64,000 nt of DNA, taken from Paramecium tetraurelia. Its lineage: Eukaryota > Ciliophora > Oligohymenophorea > Peniculida > Parameciidae. Each line of letters opens with the position of its first letter. Within the stretch, counting starts at the first letter, position 1. Both the position numbers and the translations under genes were made by a program. Location: positions 248,178 to 312,177 of the forward strand of contig NW_001799200.1 of NCBI RefSeq assembly GCF_000165425.1. Direction: 5' to 3'. Shown here piece by piece: positions 49,227 to 61,304 of the stretch. The notes under the pieces were generated by a model, which did no database searches, was not told the DNA's origin, and saw only the letters and a list, made by a program, of their open reading frames with translations.

Positions 49227-50168
49227 ATGTAAGGTCCATAAATCCCAGCTGTAGTCTCAATAAGACCATTCCCTAACTCTAATAGATTCTTATCAACATC
49301 ATCAAAGAAAGCCAAACATCATGGAGATGACCTTGACGTTAAAGTTGTTCATTAAGAATCTGAAGACACCTATTTCTTATTGGAAAACGTTCATGGTGCT
49401 GTCTATAAAATTAAGCCTGCTTCACATCCAAATCATTTCGTTTTCTGCTCAAGCGAAAGCAATAAAAAATACGGAACAGATTTGGATATCAGAACCCACC
49501 ATCATAATGAATAAAGAAACAATTGGATCATTGAGAATGTAGGCTGGAGTACATTCACAATAAGGTCTGAAACAAATCCAAATTTTTATCTTTTTGCAGC
49601 TGACGAGGGATAACATCAAAATGAATCTGATGTGAGGGCTCATACAAATTTGGAGTAAAGAAATCTTTGGTTTATTATCACAATACCAAACATTGTTCAC
49701 CCATACCCTCTCTTACATCAACCACCTATTGTCACACTTAGACCTATCCTTTTGCCATAACACTTCTTAACATTTGGAGATGCACATTCAGAATTCGAAG
49801 CTGATTTTGCAGTTAAAGCTAGAGGATTAAGGACAGAAAAATGTACATTTTATTTGGATAGACTTTAAGGAAATACATTCACAATTAGACCAACTGCCAG
49901 TCCAATTTACTATTTGTTCTGTGCCAACGGTAAAACATTAAACAAATGGAATGACTTCGATGCCAGATTCCACCTTAACAAAGAAGCCAGAAATAATTGG
50001 ATCATTGAACCCTCTGGACCTGGATACTGGATTATTAGATCAGCTACTAATCCAGATCAATTCTTATTTGGAGTTTAAGACGAAGGAAATGGTCAAGAAT
50101 TCAACGTTAGAACACATCCATGTAACGAAGAAAGAAATAAATGGGCTATCGATGGATTCAATGGATGA
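49227..50168 (+). CDS. Beta-trefoil-like lectin-type protein, copy 1
   Basis: 313 residues, intronless. It has two halves of about 150 residues, each with repeated units of the form F-T-I-R-(S/P)-x-x-(N/S)-P-x-x-Y/F-L-F ... D-V/F-R-T/A-H ... E-x-R-N-x-W. Such ~45-residue units repeated three times per half suggest two beta-trefoil domains, like AbfB- or ricin-B-type carbohydrate modules. There is no signal peptide and no catalytic domain. The halves are joined by a Pro-rich linker (H-P-Y-P-L-L-H-Q-P-P). It may bind sugar or protein in the cytosol or be exported unconventionally. It is followed by a clear paralogue. Confidence 0.6.
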
Positions 50169-50528
50169 GTATTTTATTATAGATATAATCATATTTAATA
50201 TTCCATCAAAATTTAATATCTTCCTAAATTGCAAAGATTATTTATTTGTATTTCTAATAATGAAATCACAAATCTCTTCTTACTCTTTCATTTTCTATTT
50301 TTAATTTGTGAGATACACTCTAATCATACATTTCCTCTCTTGTAAAGGATTTTATAGAATTTTGAAGTCATTTGAAGATGAGGACATGTATTTCTTTGGA
50401 ATTATGGTGATATTATGATATATCAAACAATGGATTCATTATATCTGCTCATTCCATATTTTTCATAAAGGTAATCATATCTTCGAATATTTGATTTGTA
50501 TTTTAATCAAAATAAATAAAAATTATCT
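50169..50528. other. Intergenic between paralogues
   Basis: 360 bp of AT-rich spacer; nothing recognised. Confidence 0.45.
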
Positions 50529-51482
50529 ATGGAACTTGGATCTACTCCTGTACTTATTTCTTTTAGACCTGTGGCTGCTCCAACTAGATATCTTGCAGCC
50601 TGTACAAATAAGTCCAGAGCTTTGAAGGAGGATTTTGATGTTAGATGTGTCTAAGAAAAATCAAATGATACTTATTTTATAATTCAACAAGTCAAAGAAA
50701 AAGTTTATGTTATCAAATCTGCAGCAAAACCAAATCATTATTTATTTTGCTCCAATGATGATACTAGGAAACATGAAGATGATTTTGATGTCAGAACACA
50801 CTCATTTCAAGAAGCAAGAAATAATTGGATTATTGAAAGTCATGGATGGAGTGTCTTCACTATTAGATCTGAAACAAACCCAAATCATTTTCTGTTTGTT
50901 GCCACTGACAAATCTAATAAGCTAGATAAGGATTTTGATGTACGCACTTAAAATAAAGAAAATTAAAATAATCATTGGTACTTAGTCACCAATCCAACTT
51001 TTACAACTCCTTATCCTTTAAAACATGAACCACTAATTGTGACATTCAATCCTGCTCATCTACCCCAACACTCCTTAACCATTGGTGATACTCATCAATC
51101 ATTTACAGATGATTTTAGTGTCAATGTTTAATAAAATAATAATTAACATTCTAAATTCATACTCGATAGAGTCACTGGAGATGCCTTTGCAATTAGATCC
51201 TTCCAATACCCTTCATTTTACCTATACGTCGATAATAAAAAAGAACTTAATAAATTCCACGATTACGATGTCCGATTTCACCCAGTCAAAGATCTCAGAA
51301 ACGTATGGTTAATTGAATAAACAGAATCTAATCATTGGACAATACGATCATTAACCAACCCTAATCAATACTTGTTTGCAGTCTAGGACGAACCAAAAAA
51401 TAATTCAAGCTTTCCAATTAGAGCCCATCCATTCCAAGAAGATAGAAATCAATGGATTATTGATGGATTATTATAATATTGA
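50529..51482 (+). CDS. Beta-trefoil-like lectin-type protein, copy 2
   Basis: 317 residues, intronless, collinear with copy 1 from start to stop. Matching landmarks include P-N-H-Y-L-F-C-S, E-A-R-N-N-W-I-I-E, W-S-V-F-T-I-R-S-E-T-N-P-N, the Pro linker T-P-Y-P-L-K-H-E-P, and the ending R-N-Q-W-I-I-D-G. Divergence between copies is substantial at the protein level, so the duplication is not recent. It has the same two-half, six-unit layout. Confidence 0.6.
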
Positions 51483-52360
51483 ATGTTTACAATATATTTC
51501 AATCCATTTTGAATTTATCTTCATCTATCTCATATCTAATCTCTATTAATTGAATAATCAGTTTTGAAATATCCATTTTGGATAACCTTAGTATAGAGTT
51601 TCAATATAATTGAATCTTATGAAAACTATCAAACAGTTTATACATATTTTTATTAAATATATGACAATAATAAAATAATTGAATTTCTAGGGATATGCAG
51701 TTAGTTTTTATGAAGTGATTAATTCTTATAATTATACAATTAGGAAATATATGATAAATTCAATTAATAAAATATAGTAAAGATAGACAGTTTGTAATTA
51801 TGAGAGAATAAACTATTGTGACTTTTAGTACTTAAATATCATCAATAATAAAAATAGATACAATAAAAAATAAAACTTAATAAAAACCAATTTATTATAA
51901 TATTCAATAAATAGAATAACATCAATCTTCTTGCTGAATTCAATATATGTTAGAGGAAATATCTAATAATTGCTTCTAAGAACCTTTATGAGTACAAAAA
52001 CTAAAGGTTAAAAACTCTTATTTTTTTAATTCATTTTCTAAATAGTTTTATTCTTGATTATAATAAATTGTAATTTGCTCAATTTTTGATCATTACCTCT
52101 CTAATAATTATAATGTAAAAAGATTATATACACTAATCATATACAATTAATATTGAGTCAAGAAAAATCGAATATCTAGATTAAATTGAATTTTTTACTT
52201 ATTTTCATAAGATGTTTAAAAATTGTTATTATCAAAGATCTCACTATATAGAGAATTGAATTTCTTTCAGATATTAAAATGGATCTAGAAGCTGATGAAT
52301 GTTTTCCATTTGATTTTTAAATTAAATAAAATCTTTTTATATTAAATATATTAATAATTT
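51483..52360. other. Intergenic upstream of eS8
   Basis: 878 bp, AT-rich. A 14-codon coding-like start at 52279 runs into the eS8 region in a different frame and is not called. The ribosomal protein promoter presumably lies in the last ~150 bp. Confidence 0.45.
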
Positions 52361-53004
52361 ATGGGAATTTCAAGAGATAGTAGACATAAGAGAAGACTGA
52401 CAGGAGGTCGTATGCCAATTCACAAAAAGAAGAGAGCATTCGAAAAAGGAAGACAGGCTGCAATGACAAAATTGATTTCTGGAGAAAAAAGAGTCAGAAG
52501 AATTAGAGTTAGAGGAGGAAATTTCAAATTCAGAGCACTTAGATTGTCTGAAGGCAACTTCTCTTGGGGTAGCCAAGGTGTAGCAAAAAAAGCAAAAATT
52601 GTTGAGGTTGTTTATCATCCTTCCAATAATGAATTGGTTAGAACAAAAACATTAACAAGAGGAGTAATTGTTTAAGTTGATGCTACTCCATTCAAATTAT
52701 GGTATGCTAAAAAATACAATGTTGAATTGGGACCAAAGAAGAAGGATAAGAAAGTAAGAATTGAATTGAAATATTTAGGATGCACCAGCTGAATAAACTT
52801 AAAAATCTAAATCCCTTTAAAAGAAACTTGAACAAAGAGTAAAAGATAATGTGATTGATTAATTGGTTAGAGTAATTCTCTAATCAAAGATTGTTGGTCA
52901 GAATAACATCAAGACCAGGATAATCAGGAAGAGCTGATGGATATATTCTAGAAGGAAAAGAATTAGAATTCTATGTTAAAAAAATTGAATCAAAGAAGAA
53001 ATGA
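52361..53004 (+). CDS. RPS8: Ribosomal protein eS8
   Basis: 198 residues in three exons, with introns of 25 nt (52754-52778) and 22 nt (52851-52872, gtg...gag). The start [16 protein letters not shown] is diagnostic, as are T-R-G-V-I-V-Q-V-D-A-T-P-F-K and the C-terminal [19 protein letters not shown]. It is a small-subunit ribosomal protein. Without the second intron the conserved C-terminus is out of frame, so this locus is good evidence for very short introns. Two in-frame TAA/TAG codons stand where Gln is conserved or tolerated, which supports the ciliate code. The 104-aa standard-code ORF is only the first part. Confidence 0.96.
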
Positions 53005-53064
53005 TATAATAAGTACATTATTGTTGCACAGAATAATTTATTATATTAATTTATCACTATTTCA

Positions 53065-53583
53065 ATGTATAACCAGCAACTTGTATAGAATTAAAAGTAA
53101 GTAATCAATAAAGTCATCACGCCAGAACAATTATATCCAAAACCCCCAATCCTATATAAATAATCAAATTTGAACTAATAATTGCCTCAACCAGGACATG
53201 AGGGCAATCCCCAAAAGCAAAAGTTTTCTTAACTTACTTATTAACCTTATTTACCTAATCCTGAAATAGACAAAATTATCAATAAGTATAAATCACCAGA
53301 AATTCAAAAGCCATCTCAATAAAATCAAGTTTGTTTTGATAACAGATTTTAAGATCCAAATTCAAATATTCTCCAAAGACCAAATACCTTAAAAAACGAA
53401 GATGATTCAGATAAATTGAATTTAATAAATAACAGAAATTAGAATAGCAATTAACTGAGAAAAGACTAAAAATTAACAGCTAGTTAGACGGACTATAAGA
53501 ATGATAGACTTTTTAAATTGATCATAATAGGTATCATCATATTACAAAGTTTATACATAATTTCACTGCTTAATTCGAATTGA
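53065..53583 (+). CDS. Tail-anchored protein (172 aa)
   Basis: 172 residues, intronless, starting 60 bp after eS8. It is Gln/Asn/Pro-rich and probably disordered up to residue ~145, then R-L-F-K-L-I-I-I-G-I-I-I-L-Q-S-L-Y-I-I-S-L-L, a single C-terminal membrane span with only three residues after it. The layout fits a tail-anchored protein, with the SNARE-like position of the span but no SNARE heptads recognised. Confidence 0.55.
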
Positions 53584-53712
53584 AAAGATATAATATTTAT
53601 AACCTGTATTAACAAATTTTAATTGATAACCAATTAGATAAATGAATTTAAGATACAGCGTAATTTATAATTCTACATTAACATAATCAAATTTACAATT
53701 TACTCTAATTTA

Positions 53713-55522
53713 TCAAAATAATTTTTTCTTTTTACAATCAGATCCAAATAATGCTTAAAAATTATTCATTTTATGCAAAGTGCTACTAGTTGTTGTTTTT
53801 GGAGATGCTAAATTTCCAAATTGTTCAGTTTTGACTCTTTCTATTATATTTTTTTTATTTTAATCAGGCATTGTAGTTATTCTATCTGAACTTTATAAGG
53901 CTCTAGATTAATCAATTAGAAATTTAATTTGCTAATATCAATCAAAAATAAATACTTTAAATTCTTAAAGTGAGAATTAAGTTTGCTACATAGTTTTTGA
54001 ATAATTATGTCCTAACTTTGAAGTTTAATGCTAAAGTTAAGTTGATTAAGTCATAGTTTCTGGTTTTTTTGAGTGATCAAATGCTTCACTTTTTACTTTG
54101 GTTCCATTTATTCGTTTTGATACTTATGGAGACTATTAAAATTATTGATCTTTCTAGTCTTACTGTGGTGATTAAAGTCTCATTGATTGAATAATTGAAA
54201 ATGGTTCAGCCATAATTGCTTAATTTTATAATTAATTTAAATAGACTTTCGTAGTTCTTCTTGATTTTACTTATCCATAAACACTCTCTCTTGAATAATA
54301 GAAGTTATCTAATAAACAATTTGCATTATCAACATTCTTATGATAAATATTAAAATAATACTTAATACTCTTTTTATAAATTAATTTGAAATTGCTTTCT
54401 AAACTCGGCATCTCCTTTGTTAAATTCTTCTTCATCAAAATTATATTTTAAAGGGTATGGTTTACAAGGAGGCTTTTCTTTTTTATTTAGAATTGCTTCA
54501 AAGTCAACATCTTAAAACCATTTGTGATGTAAGATTTCGATTATTCCATTCTAATGTCCAAGTCTTTCTTCTGGATTTTTTTTCAATAATAATTGTATTA
54601 AGTCTTTCAAAAGAGTTGAAATATGGACATAATTAGGAAATTGAATTTACTCAGTCAAAATTGAATTATAAATATCTTAAGTATTATGTGAATAGAATGG
54701 AGGCAATCCAGTAACTAATTCATAGAGTAATGCTCCTAAACAATAGCAATCCACCAAATAATTATGACCTGTCTTCATTAGCATCTCTGGAGCCATGTAT
54801 TCTGGGGATCCACAGAATGAATAAGCAACATCATCTGGTGTCATTTCTGGCTTTGATAATCCAAAATCACTTAATAGTAGGTGTCCTTATAAATCTAAGA
54901 GAATATTTTCAGGCTTAATGTCTCTATATACTATATTCTAAGAGTGCAAATAAGCCATTCCTAAGCAAATTTCAGCGAAATATATTTTAGCATCTTATTC
55001 ACTTAATCTCTTAAGTTTTCTTAGATGGTAAAATAGTTCACCTCCAGCACAATATTCTAAAACAAATGCAATATAATATTTTGATTCAAATGAATAATGT
55101 AATGGTGTTACAAACTGATTGTTCATTTTAGTCATGATATCTCTCTCATTCTAAACTATGATTTCTTTTGAATTTTCAAATATAAATTTCTTGTCAATAA
55201 GCTTTAAAGCATAAAACTTCCCATTGTCTTTCTTTCTCACCATATATACCCTCGAAAATCCTCCAACTCCTATACATTTAATTAATGTAAAATCTTTTAA
55301 TCCTACCTTCTTTGTTATAATAGGTTGGGAATAGAAAGGCTAAATCTGAAGAGTTATCCCTTTGAAGACATCCAATTTCTATTCGTTTAAAGTTAGGTAA
55401 TAATCATATGGTACATTTTTTGATAGAGTTTGGAACTAACATATTTTATTTAATTCTTAAAATGAAATTTCAAATACCTTATTAAATTGAATCTCCATCT
55501 GTAGAGCCTGTGCCTCCTCCAT
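53713..55522 (-). CDS. AGC-family Ser/Thr protein kinase with long Q/S-rich tail
   Basis: 586 residues, with introns of 25 and 24 nt in the tail. The kinase domain (~78-335) is complete: G-V-G-G-F-S-R-V (85-92), K107 in Y-A-L-K, Y-R-D-I-K-P-E-N (199-206), D-F-G (219-221), activation loop S-F-C-G-S-P-E-Y (235-242; S235 at the PDK1 site), A-P-E and R-L-G-H. The AGC C-tail start is present (K-P-P-C-K-P-Y-P-L). The relatives are AKT/S6K/PKA-like kinases; there is no PH or cyclic-nucleotide domain. The last ~190 residues are Gln/Ser/Thr-rich. An alternative is that the kinase ends at 54329 and the tail is a separate gene starting at an ATG near 54217. Confidence 0.85.
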
Positions 55523-55561
55523 GTTTTATAAATTATTTCTCTATACTAGCTATTTATTGTA

Positions 55562-56562
55562 TCAAATAATTAAAAAGATCATCAGTTGTTTTATTTTAAT
55601 ATTTAAACAAATAATGATACCTAAAATTATTATGATTCTTTACTTCTATTATTTGTAATATAGAATTATTTTTAGTTGCTGATCCTATTCATAATTTAAT
55701 TTTTCTTCAGTATTTTAATATTTTTATTGAATCTAAGATGGAGATACTTCTGTTTTACAATGATTTTAATTAGCTACTCTTTTGTCATTTTCACATTATT
55801 TTTAATGAAGTGGTTTTTATATACCTGCTTATTTAGGTTACTTTTTATTGCAAAATATATCCTCAAGCGTTTTCTTATGATATGATAGATCATCAGATAA
55901 AATTGACTGTTTATTTTATGTAATTTAAGAGTGCTGTAGGTAATCATCTTAGGAACTTGTTTTTATGTTTTTTAACTACATTATATTATTTCAATAGTAA
56001 TACTATTTGCATATCAAATTAATATTATTCTTTTTATTTAATAATCGGTGAATTTATTTAATTTTAAGGGGATTAATTGTAAGATTATTTAGTAGTTTGT
56101 GATTATTTAAAAAGTTGATTCTAAAAAGAATAAATTCATTAAGAATACTTCTAATGAAATTATAGCAAGAGATAAATTTTTAGGTTTGAGTATTGACTTT
56201 TTTGAATTATTTCTATCATCAGTTTATATATTCAAATCCACATACTAGAATATCATTATAAAAAGAATTACATTAAGTTAACCATTGTTAAAACGCTCAC
56301 TTTTCTAACTTTACGTTTATAAAATATCAATGCTTTTGCTTCCTTACTATGCATTCTTTACAGAATTAAATGTCTGGGTAATTGCATTTCTTTCGCTTTT
56401 CAAATAATCTAATAAGTCATTTTTTTTAGTTTTAGATTAAGGTCGTTCTGTCTTGGCAGATTTTGGATTGCTTCTCGAAGATTTAATTTCATTGCTTAGT
56501 GATGGCTCTTATACGCTATTTCTATTCATTAGCCATTGAATCTATGAACTTATTTTCTTCAT
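55562..56562 (-). CDS. S/Q/N-rich protein with hydrophobic C-terminus
   Basis: 305 residues with introns of 27, 28 and 28 nt. It is mostly disordered: Ser/Lys-rich N-terminus (S-S-R-S-N-P-K-S-A-K-T), then Gln/Asn-rich. The C-terminal I-I-I-I-L-G-I-I-I-C-L-N-I is hydrophobic and may be a tail anchor, much like the 172-aa protein at 53.1 kb. No domain was recognised. It ends 40 bp from the start of the kinase gene on the same strand. Confidence 0.5.
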
Positions 56563-57207
56563 CAAAGATGGGAATAATAATTTTATTCAAATTATATATT
56601 TTAATATATAAGAGCAAGTAACACAATCAAATAAAATGTTGTATATTCATTTTATTATATATAAAGAGTTTAATCCTTCTTTATCCTTAATTTCCTAAAT
56701 AATTCTTTGTTCATGAAAATACCATTAATTTTCAATCGAAAAAATATAATGATGTTTAGAATTGATAAGAAAGACACTCAATGAATGTCATTCATAAATG
56801 CTATATTTCCTCAGATTAAATGCAATTGGAAGTATAGTTTTAATTTTTATTATCTTACTCAGAAATATATTATTTTCCAATTGATGAGTAGTAATAATTA
56901 GAATTTTATTTGATATGCAACTTCCTAAACTAAATGCCTATTATGTACATTATTTAATAACAGAATAAATTTCTAAACCTGTCTTTCAAGTCTTCAATGA
57001 ATAATGTCTAACAATAATTTACACACTAACTAATCTCTCATATATTTGTATACTTTAAAGAAACATAAACGATTAGAATTATTTTCTTTCTCAAAAAGTT
57101 TATGAATATGTATTTATATATTTGATTAAAAATGAGTAATTGAATTTAGTTATTCACAATATCAAATTCTTTTTAACAGTTTATTAATTTAGTTAAAATT
57201 TTCTGTA
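56563..57207. other. Intergenic, divergent promoters
   Basis: 645 bp, AT-rich, nothing recognised. Confidence 0.45.
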
Positions 57208-58151
57208 ATGCTTGTTTCGAAGAATTTAGATTCTGAAAATGAAAACAACACCAACTTGCAAATTCAAAGACACAACCTATCCTTTAGTCCTATATAAAAA
57301 GAAGATTGGACTTAAATAATGGAAGAAGAATCAATCAGTGATTTCAGACAGAATGACTTAACTTTAGCTTTGTTCTATACTACTACTCTGACACCATAAA
57401 AGTATAATAACCAATTCTATTAAGTCATATCGATTTGATCAATATATTCTCTAAATCCAAAGAATTTTAAATGGCTAATCCTGAGGAACCAAATGCGTAT
57501 TATGCAGAATTGATTGATAGAGATATTGGTAGAACTTATCAATAGATTCCATATTTTAAAGATAAATAAAATTAAGATAAAATAAGATAACTTCTGGTGA
57601 ATTATGCATAACATGATCCAGATGTTGGTTATGTTTAAGGGATGAACTTCATAGCAGGAACCTTAGTTTATTTTTAAGTTCCTTAAAATTAAAAAATCTT
57701 CAATGAATTAATCTACAAACATAGAAACAATTATGTTACAGGAACTCCTGGTTTATTTGAAAACTTAGCAAAACTGAAATTCAAATTGAAGGCTAAAATT
57801 CCTTAATTATTTAAACATCTGCAAGAAATTGGACTTAATGATTTAGGCATTAGCTTTAGTCCTTTTTATTTAACAATGATGCTTTAAAGCACACCAATCC
57901 AATACTAGATGATAATCTTAAACATTTATTAACTCATGGGCTAAAAATATATCACAAAATTGTTAGTAGCCATGCTTAAACTTTCGAAAAAAGCATTGAT
58001 GAAACTGAAGGATGTAGAAAATGTTAATAAATATATTAGAACCCAATTGTTAGCTAACTTTTTCTAAGAAATTGAAATATGTAGGAAAGAACAACGACTT
58101 ATTCAACTCTTTTTTAATATTGGATTAATTAGACGTATTAATGAATTTTGA
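57208..58151 (+). CDS. TBC-domain Rab GTPase-activating protein
   Basis: 306 residues in two exons with a 23-nt intron near 57401-57423. The TBC domain covers ~90-285. The arginine finger lies in I-D-R-D-I-G-R-T-Y and the glutamine finger in Y-V-Q-G-M-N, so both catalytic residues are present. Downstream F-E-N-L-A-K-L and G-L-N-D-L-G-I-S-F match later TBC motifs (the usual W-F-L is divergent: S-P-F-Y-L-T). By family it speeds GTP hydrolysis on a Rab and so controls membrane traffic. The target Rab cannot be read from the sequence. There are no accessory domains. Confidence 0.88.
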
Positions 58152-58311
58152 GATGTTGAGAATATACTTTAATATTTAATTAGTTCTATTAAAATTTTCA
58201 TCATATTTGCAACTTCATTTGAATATGTCTGTTCTATAGAGATTATTGTAATTTATTAGTATTTTCATATTTGAAACTTCGTAAGTGTTAAAGAATAAAA
58301 TTTGATTATTT

Positions 58312-59517
58312 ATGTATTCATTAATAAATGTTATAAAAGGCTTATAAAAAGAGCCTTGTAGATTAATAAACACCTTAATTTATAAAAATGTCAACGACTT
58401 TCTAAAATCTTAGAAAATAATCCTTTCAAATACAGATGACGGTGTGCACTTTACTAAAGGAAAGGGGAAATAAATTTTATTAAATGAGTAAATTCTTATA
58501 TCTCAATAAAAAGATGATATTTAAACTGCTTGCCAAATTTATGAGGAGCTATATTAATTTTTGGAGTTCAGGGAATTCAAAAATAACACTCAATATTTGG
58601 TACAATATAACGGGAAATCTCCAGAAGAAATGATTCTACTTAATAGTAAGACAATATCCATTATACTAGAACTCAAAATAGCCATTTTGAATAATATATC
58701 AGCCACGTATCTCAAACTTTAATTGTATTAGTAAACCGTAGAAATCACAACCTATGTATTAAATCATGATCCGAATTCTCCAAAAGCTTTATTCAGAAGA
58801 GGAAAAGTAAATTCTGTTTTTATCGCCTTAGGCTCTATTATCACTTTCTCCTCTGACTAACGAAAATCTTTTTGCCTCAATCGAAGATCTTCAAAAAGCT
58901 TAATAAATTTAAACAGATCAATTAATTCTCAGCACATATTAATAAGCAATAGAAATTATGAATAAAAGGCAATTAAATCAGATAAATTTAATTGAAAATG
59001 CTAATTTGACTTATGAAATTGATTATTCTAAGGAAATCCCATAAGAAATTAATGAAGTTAAGTAATTTACAGAGAAAAAAGGAATTGAAATGCTAAAAGA
59101 TTTATAGAAGTAAGGAAAGATAAAAGAAGCAAATGAATTTTTATAAGAGTTGAATCAAATTTAAGAAGCAAAGAAGTAACTAGAAAAAATAAGCAGACTC
59201 AACTTTGATAAACCAAAACCGGTATGAATCAATTATTTATATATTAGTATCTTAATGAAATGATTAAAAGATTGGGTGTAAACTCAATTTAACTTTAATA
59301 AGAATTTAAGAAAATATAATATCAAAATCTCTAAGATATTAGAAACAAATTGAAGTAATGGAATTACTGTTATTCAAAAGATCTTAATATCAATAATTAA
59401 GGATTATAGGGAGAATAATAAGAGTATCCTTCAGAAAATTAAACTTAAAATATCTTATTGATTTTAGGAGGACTTTTGATATTTATTTTAATTGGTGTTT
59501 TTGCAGCTGGAACATGA
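58312..59517 (+). CDS. TPR tail-anchored protein
   Basis: 384 residues in three exons, with introns of 25 nt (about 58809-58833) and 26 nt (about 59221-59246). Residues ~65-190 contain TPR-like helices; the clearest is Y-Q-Q-T-V-E-I-T-T-Y-V-L-N-H-D-P-N-S-P-K-A-L-F-R, shortened here to its D-P-x-x-x-K-A-x-x-R-R-G core. A Lys/Glu/Gln coiled region follows. The end I-L-L-I-L-G-G-L-L-I-F-I-L-I-G-V-F-A is a tail anchor with three residues after it. The TPR-plus-tail-anchor layout resembles FKBP8-, TOM- or OEP-type co-chaperone receptors for Hsp70/90, without an FKBP domain. Confidence 0.65.
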
Positions 59518-59585
59518 TATAATTTTATTATTCTATTCCAAAATTAATTTACAAAATATACAATAATTAAACTATGTCGAAAATA

Positions 59586-60643
59586 ATGGAGCCATCTATT
59601 AATAGTTTCATATTGATTATTTTACTTTTTGAAGAGTTTCAAATAATCATTTATTTATTCCATAAATTTAACTTTCATCAATTAATAGTAGTTATATTGA
59701 AAAGTTCTTGGTTATAGATTAAAGCGATTAGCAAAACAGGCATTTAAAAGATAGACCAAATTTGAATGAATTGGAAGCATTCAGAACAACCTTTAAAATT
59801 TTATATTTCCTTGATATCTATTTAAGAATAGGGAAATACAATATCCTTTAATGATTACGAAAGTTAATATTATAAATAATAGAAGATCTCAAATTTATTT
59901 CAAGTTTCAAGACAAAGAAGAATATTACATAAAGAGTTATTCAGGTATAGTGGCTAAAATAGAAGAGAAATTGCAATAAGGTTGATTAAAATATTCTATT
60001 ATGAGAAAATAGATAATCTGATAATTATTAGATAGGAAATTGTAAATATACACAATAAGTAATTCTATATTATGGTATAACATTATCTTAATTAGAATAT
60101 TTTCAATATTGTAAAGAAACTGAGCTATGAAAAAATATAGAGAAAGGAACTAGTTTAAATATCTTAGATATTAGGGTAATGATCTATGTTTTGAGATGGG
60201 ATCAATGAATAGTGTGAAAACAGCTAAAGAATTTGAGAATAGAAGTTGAAATTACAGCGTAAGAAGTAGGAAGTCAAAATTTTTAATGATTATTTTATTT
60301 ATTATATGAATTAAACTAAAATTAGTAAGGTTGACATATTATACCAAAGAAACAATCAAGCTATTCTGGAAATGCCTAAGGATTATAGAAAAGGGCATTT
60401 TATGATTAGAAAAAACGAGATAAAAATTGAGAAAGAAGAAGTACAGCCACCAAAAAAGAAGTAAAAATGTTTAGCAATTTTAGAGATGCTGATTAAAATA
60501 CTCCAAAAGATTATTATTAATAAAGAAAGAAAAATATGTATAAGAATAAAATAATGTTAGCCTAATAATTCGAGATGAAAGAGAAAAACAACCTTATTAA
60601 AGTTAAAAGTTTTTGGATGATTTACCCCAAGCCTAAAGTTTGA
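59586..60643 (+). CDS. Unrecognised protein, gene model incomplete
   Basis: Coding-like segments lie in several frames: an N-terminal part (V-S-N-N-H-L-F-I-P-Q) joined by a 32-nt intron at about 59607-59638; F-K-F-Q-D-K-E-E-Y-Y-I-K near 59900; and a long stretch from about 60245 (Q-A-I-L-E-M-P-K-D-Y-R-K-G-H-F) through a 23-nt intron near 60463 to K-P-K-V at 60643. I could not place every junction between 59800 and 60240. The C-terminal part is strongly basic, suggesting a nucleic-acid-binding or nuclear protein. It may be more than one gene. Confidence 0.4.
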
Positions 60644-60733
60644 TTTTGTTTAAAAATAAAGACAAGTATTCTTTAAACTTTGTATCTTAAAAATCTGAAG
60701 TTTACAAACATGTATATTTCAACATAATTAAAG

Positions 60734-61057
60734 ATGACAGAAGAGTTCTAAAACAAAATATTTAAGGACATCGATAAAGGATTAGATGCAAGAAAAAATT
60801 AAGAAAATAGAGATAAGGTGGACATTAGAGTAAAAAAACAGATTGCAGGATATGAAGAGGATGTTCTATCAGGTTCAGACATAGAGGATCCTTAATCTGG
60901 TAAAAAGAAGCAAACTAGAAAAAACAAAAAGGAAAAAGTTTCACATAAACTTGACTATTAATCTGATGAGGATAAGCCTAAAAAAAAGGTTAAAAAAGAT
61001 GAATCATCTGATGATGAAGTATCATCAGACTATGTATAAGATTCAAGTGATTCTTGA
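60734..61057 (+). CDS. Small acidic/basic Ser-rich protein (107 aa)
   Basis: 107 residues, intronless. The first third is mixed and charged. The middle has K-K-K-Q-T-R-K-N-K-K-E-K, a likely nuclear localisation signal. The end alternates acidic-serine clusters suited to casein kinase 2 (S-S-D-D-E, S-S-D) with Lys runs. Such composition is common in histone-binding or nucleolar proteins; no family was recognised. Confidence 0.5.
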
Positions 61058-61304
61058 TAATGCAAAGTATAATAAGGCATATATAATAATATTTCATTAA
61101 ATGCAACACTTTAATCAATTTATTCCAATCCTGCTTTATAAACTAAAAGAATGATTTAGTATTTTATTAATACTAAATGATTATATCTAGTTTAATGAAT
61201 ATTATTGCAAAAATAATAAAGTAGAAATGTATTAAATTCACTGATTAATATTCGAGCTTATCTATTCTATGAAATAATAATTTTAATATCATGTTATATA
61301 TATT

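Noticed and set aside
51483-52360. Considered as a site for a tRNA or snRNA gene because of its length.
   Set aside because: No cloverleaf, A/B box pair or conserved snRNA segment could be found by eye.
53762-54343. A plus-strand frame with protein-like segments interrupted by three TGA codons, looking like a decayed secreted protein.
   Set aside because: The opposite strand is open through the same region and continues the kinase tail with two good introns, ending in a clean stop. The plus-strand reading is its antisense shadow.
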